Assembly: GCA_017466405.1 (NCBI GenBank)
Contig: JAFTUF010000012.1
Coordinates: forward strand, 1 to 64,000
DNA: 64,000 bases
Direction: 5' to 3'
Source: Bacteroidales bacterium
GTDB lineage: Bacteria > Bacteroidota > Bacteroidia > Bacteroidales > F082
Positions 61,895 to 64,000 of this stretch are shown here, piece after piece (the stretch's first letter is position 1; every line of letters begins with the position of its first letter). Both the position numbers and the translations under genes were made by a program. The notes under the pieces are model-generated. The model worked only from the letters and a program-made list of their open reading frames with translations, had not been told where the DNA came from and did not search any database.

Positions 61895-62722
61895 ATGAAA
61901 CATCATACAGAACAAGAGTTTATCACATTTATATCACAACTAAAAGAGACTAACGCGACACTTAATTTCTTCTGCGATTTCAATAAAATATCCGACAATG
62001 TTAGTGCTATTGAATTAAAACTAAACCAGTTGAATTATCTTCTTGGGAAAGACGACTTAAATAATTGCATCAAATTGTTATGGGAAGAGAACAAGAATGT
62101 ATTTGATGTATTAGAGATTTTAATCGCAGTCAGAAAAACTGATAATAAAAAAGTAATTGACAACAACGAAGTGATTAAAATATCAAGTCTTTTCAGGTCT
62201 GTTGAGGGTGTTCTAAAATTCATTCACGAGACTGGTTTAGACGAAGTATTCAAAAGTAAAAAGATTAAAAACCTTGTTGATTACGTGTTTGGCATTGAAA
62301 CAGGTCTTGATACAAATGCAAGAAAGAATAGAAGCGGACACATTATGGAGAATACAGTAGCGTCAATTTTTGACTCTCACAATATTCCATATAGGCAAGA
62401 AGTTTATTCTTCTGATTATCCAGAATTATCAATACTTGGGGAAGACGAAAAACGTTTTGACTTTGTTATTGAAACCAAAAACAAAACATATTTGATAGAA
62501 GTTAATTTCTACAGTGGAGGAGGCTCAAAATTGAACGAAACGGCTCGCGCATATACGGAACTCGCTCCAAAAATTAACGCTTTGAACAATTTTGAATTTG
62601 TATGGATAACTGATGGGCAAGGTTGGTTGTCAGCAAAGAATAAATTAGAAGAGGCTTTTTATGCAATACCTAGTGTATTTAATTTAACTTCTATTAATGA
62701 TTTTATAAACAAGATAATATGA
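61895..62722 (+). CDS. Type II restriction endonuclease, DpnII/MboI family
   Basis: 275 residues. The C-terminal half has RNRSGHIMENTVASIF, RFDFVIETKNKTYLIEVNFY and the very characteristic GGSKLNETARAY, as in DpnII. It cuts unmethylated GATC. The catalytic acidic residues (D and E of the RFDFVIE...EVN segment) are present. It starts 17 bases after the methyltransferase and overlaps the next gene by four bases (ATGA). Confidence 0.95.
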   Translation: MKHHTEQEFITFISQLKETNATLNFFCDFNKISDNVSAIELKLNQLNYLLGKDDLNNCIKLLWEENKNVFDVLEILIAVRKTDNKKVIDNNEVIKISSLFRSVEGVLKFIHETGLDEVFKSKKIKNLVDYVFGIETGLDTNARKNRSGHIMENTVASIFDSHNIPYRQEVYSSDYPELSILGEDEKRFDFVIETKNKTYLIEVNFYSGGGSKLNETARAYTELAPKINALNNFEFVWITDGQGWLSAKNKLEEAFYAIPSVFNLTSINDFINKII

Positions 62723-63252
62723 CAATAAGAAAAGACGATTCTATAGAAAGCACACTCCTCTATATTGATACTATCAGAGATAGAGCTAAATTAAGGGAAA
62801 GATTACTTTCTATTTTCATTCAGGAAGATTGTCACACTAAGTTAAGATATTTTGTAGAGATATTATCAGATGGTAAACGTATATATATTGAACGTCCTGG
62901 AAGACTTAATAAAGGATGTGATTTTGCTATATATGTAGAAGACTTATTATTACACAAAAACAATAATGACAAATGTCCTAAACATAGTGATTTGTTAGAA
63001 GATTTATCTGCAAAGAAAAACAACATGACATCCAACCACTATTCATTACTTTTAGAAGCAATTGAAGATATTTATAATTTAAATCCTTATGAAAATGCCA
63101 TTGCTAGGCTAAAAAACATTCCTGATAATATCGGATGGTCATTTGAACTAGTATTAAAACTTACTCGTTGGTTTTTCATTGAACAAGATATTACATATTG
63201 GGCTAAATCAGGAAGAAAAATGTTATATGATGTAATTATGAAAACAAAATGA
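62719..63252 (+). CDS. Uncharacterised protein inside the DpnII-type operon
   Basis: 177 residues, soluble, mixed helix and strand. I do not recognise it. It begins with a leucine-rich helix (LLYIDTIRDRAKLRERLLS) and has a basic central block ERPGRLNKGCDFAIYVED. Both ends overlap neighbours by ATGA (62719-62722 and 63249-63252), so translation is tightly coupled to the endonuclease and the second methyltransferase. That placement implies a role in the system, for example control, stability of the endonuclease, or a link to the second methyltransferase. It does not look like a C-protein. Confidence 0.7.
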   Translation: MTIRKDDSIESTLLYIDTIRDRAKLRERLLSIFIQEDCHTKLRYFVEILSDGKRIYIERPGRLNKGCDFAIYVEDLLLHKNNNDKCPKHSDLLEDLSAKKNNMTSNHYSLLLEAIEDIYNLNPYENAIARLKNIPDNIGWSFELVLKLTRWFFIEQDITYWAKSGRKMLYDVIMKTK

Positions 63253-64000
63253 TTACTCCTTATTTCAAATCCAAATCTCGCGATTTTACATTGCTTCACG
63301 GCGATTGCTTTGAGATATTATCAAATTTTGATTTTAAGTTTGATATGATATTTGCAGATCCTCCATATTTTTTATCTAATGGAGGAATAACTGTACAAAG
63401 CGGTAAAATTGTATGTGTTGACAAAGGTAATTGGGATAAAAGCATCTCGTCAGAATACATCAATGACTTTAACATAAGATGGCTTTCTCTGTGCAGAGAA
63501 AAATTAAAAGATAGCGGTACAATATGGATCTCAGGAACATATCATAATATTTTCTCCGTTGCAAATTCATTAATAGAATTAGGTTACAAAATTTTAAATG
63601 TCATAACATGGGCAAAAACCAATCCACCTCCAAATATTTCATGTAGATACTTTACTTATTCAACTGAATTTATTATTTGGGCAAGAAAAGAAAAAAAGAA
63701 GGCACATTATTTCAATTATGAATTAATGAAACTTTTAAATGAGAACAAGCAGATGACCGATGTCTGGAGACTTCCAGCAATTGCACCGTGGGAAAAATCT
63801 TGTGGGAAACACCCAACCCAGAAACCTTTATCATTGTTAACAAGAATTATTTTAGCATCCACAAAGACAAATGCCTGGATCTTAGATCCATTCTCTGGTT
63901 CTGCAACAACAGGAATCGCAGCCAACTTGATAAATCGTCGTTTCCTAGGTATCGAACAAGATTCTCAATTTATTGAAATGAGTCGAAATAGAAGATTAGA
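63249..64000 (+). CDS. dpnA: Second adenine methyltransferase, DpnA-like (3' end outside window)
   Basis: A frame open from the ATG at 63249 to the window end, about 250 residues seen. Order of motifs is that of the beta group: FADPPYFLSNGG (motif IV) near the N-terminus, TWAKTNPPPN in the middle, and DPFSGSATTG (motif I) near the end. DpnA methylates GATC, including single-stranded DNA in the pneumococcal system, which protects incoming unmethylated plasmid strands. Last known gene of the operon; whether more genes follow is not visible. Confidence 0.9.
   Translation, partial: MITPYFKSKSRDFTLLHGDCFEILSNFDFKFDMIFADPPYFLSNGGITVQSGKIVCVDKGNWDKSISSEYINDFNIRWLSLCREKLKDSGTIWISGTYHNIFSVANSLIELGYKILNVITWAKTNPPPNISCRYFTYSTEFIIWARKEKKKAHYFNYELMKLLNENKQMTDVWRLPAIAPWEKSCGKHPTQKPLSLLTRIILASTKTNAWILDPFSGSATTGIAANLINRRFLGIEQDSQFIEMSRNRRL

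Overview
The window is about 64 kb of a Bacteroidales (Bacteroidota) chromosome. The evidence is lineage-typical content: a gingipain-like C25 protease with a type IX secretion C-terminal domain, a DUF4296 lipoprotein, an Omp28 lipoprotein beside a DUF6029 barrel, fused MurF-alanine racemase and the Bacteroidetes QVH form of dihydroorotase. Genes lack Shine-Dalgarno leaders, and at least 21 start regions carry the Bacteroidetes -7 promoter element TAnnTTTG. Coding density is high, no gene-free stretch exceeds 300 bases, and I see no tRNA, rRNA, CRISPR array or prophage. The species cannot be named from the sequence.

Layout. 1-260: tail of a probable transposase and a terminator. 283-6525 (minus): aldo/keto reductase with ferredoxin tail, a gate-domain membrane protein, a porin plus PiT phosphate transporter, and a phosphoglycolate-phosphatase-like HAD enzyme. 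6766-9847 (minus): thioredoxin / DUF6029 barrel / Omp28 envelope operon. 9866-14062: manA, M20 amidohydrolase, LOG-family protein, and a P-loop kinase fused to dCMP deaminase. 14101-17073 (minus): glycosyltransferase, dihydroorotase, MORN-type lipoprotein, tadA. 17193-23195 (minus): murF-alr, pdxA, M16 peptidase, lipoprotein. 23345-34842: outer-membrane protein, waaA, mfd, purE, rhomboid protease, a probable structured small RNA, HhH protein, NSS transporter, GNAT protein, polysaccharide deacetylase. 34985-41619: HdeD-like protein, an orphan HepT/HI0074-like protein, the C25 protease, a small secreted protein, an amino-acid antiporter. 41881-60851: housekeeping genes (hpt, adk, malQ, OsmC, recQ, kdsD, lptB, pssA, lptG, two glycosyltransferases, ettA, thiL, uvrC). 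60954-64000: an AT-rich, probably transferred DpnII-type GATC restriction-modification operon with an unrecognised extra gene, running off the window.

The most unusual signal is a set of degenerate short tandem repeats with 6-, 7- or 8-base units, present in many intergenic spacers and also inside six otherwise ordinary enzyme genes (M20 amidohydrolase, dihydroorotase, MurF-Alr, rhomboid, PssA, UvrC), always in frame and at places that look like loops. One 27-base heptamer block occurs identically three times: in two unrelated enzymes, giving both the peptide QQSTDNSQQ, and upstream of a third gene. Because 7 and 8 share no factor with 3, each strand of such a repeat encodes one cyclic peptide in all frames. 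One strand is stop-free and the other has stops in every frame. All four heptamer or octamer coding copies here have the stop-free orientation, while copies at gene ends can supply the stop codon. A second family consists of roughly 55-base palindromes, with one compensatory base pair between copies.

Functionally the window is mostly core metabolism and envelope biogenesis (LPS: waaA, kdsD, lptB, lptG; peptidoglycan: murF-alr; phospholipid: pssA). Accessory content is limited to the restriction operon, the orphan HepT-like gene and the transposase remnant.
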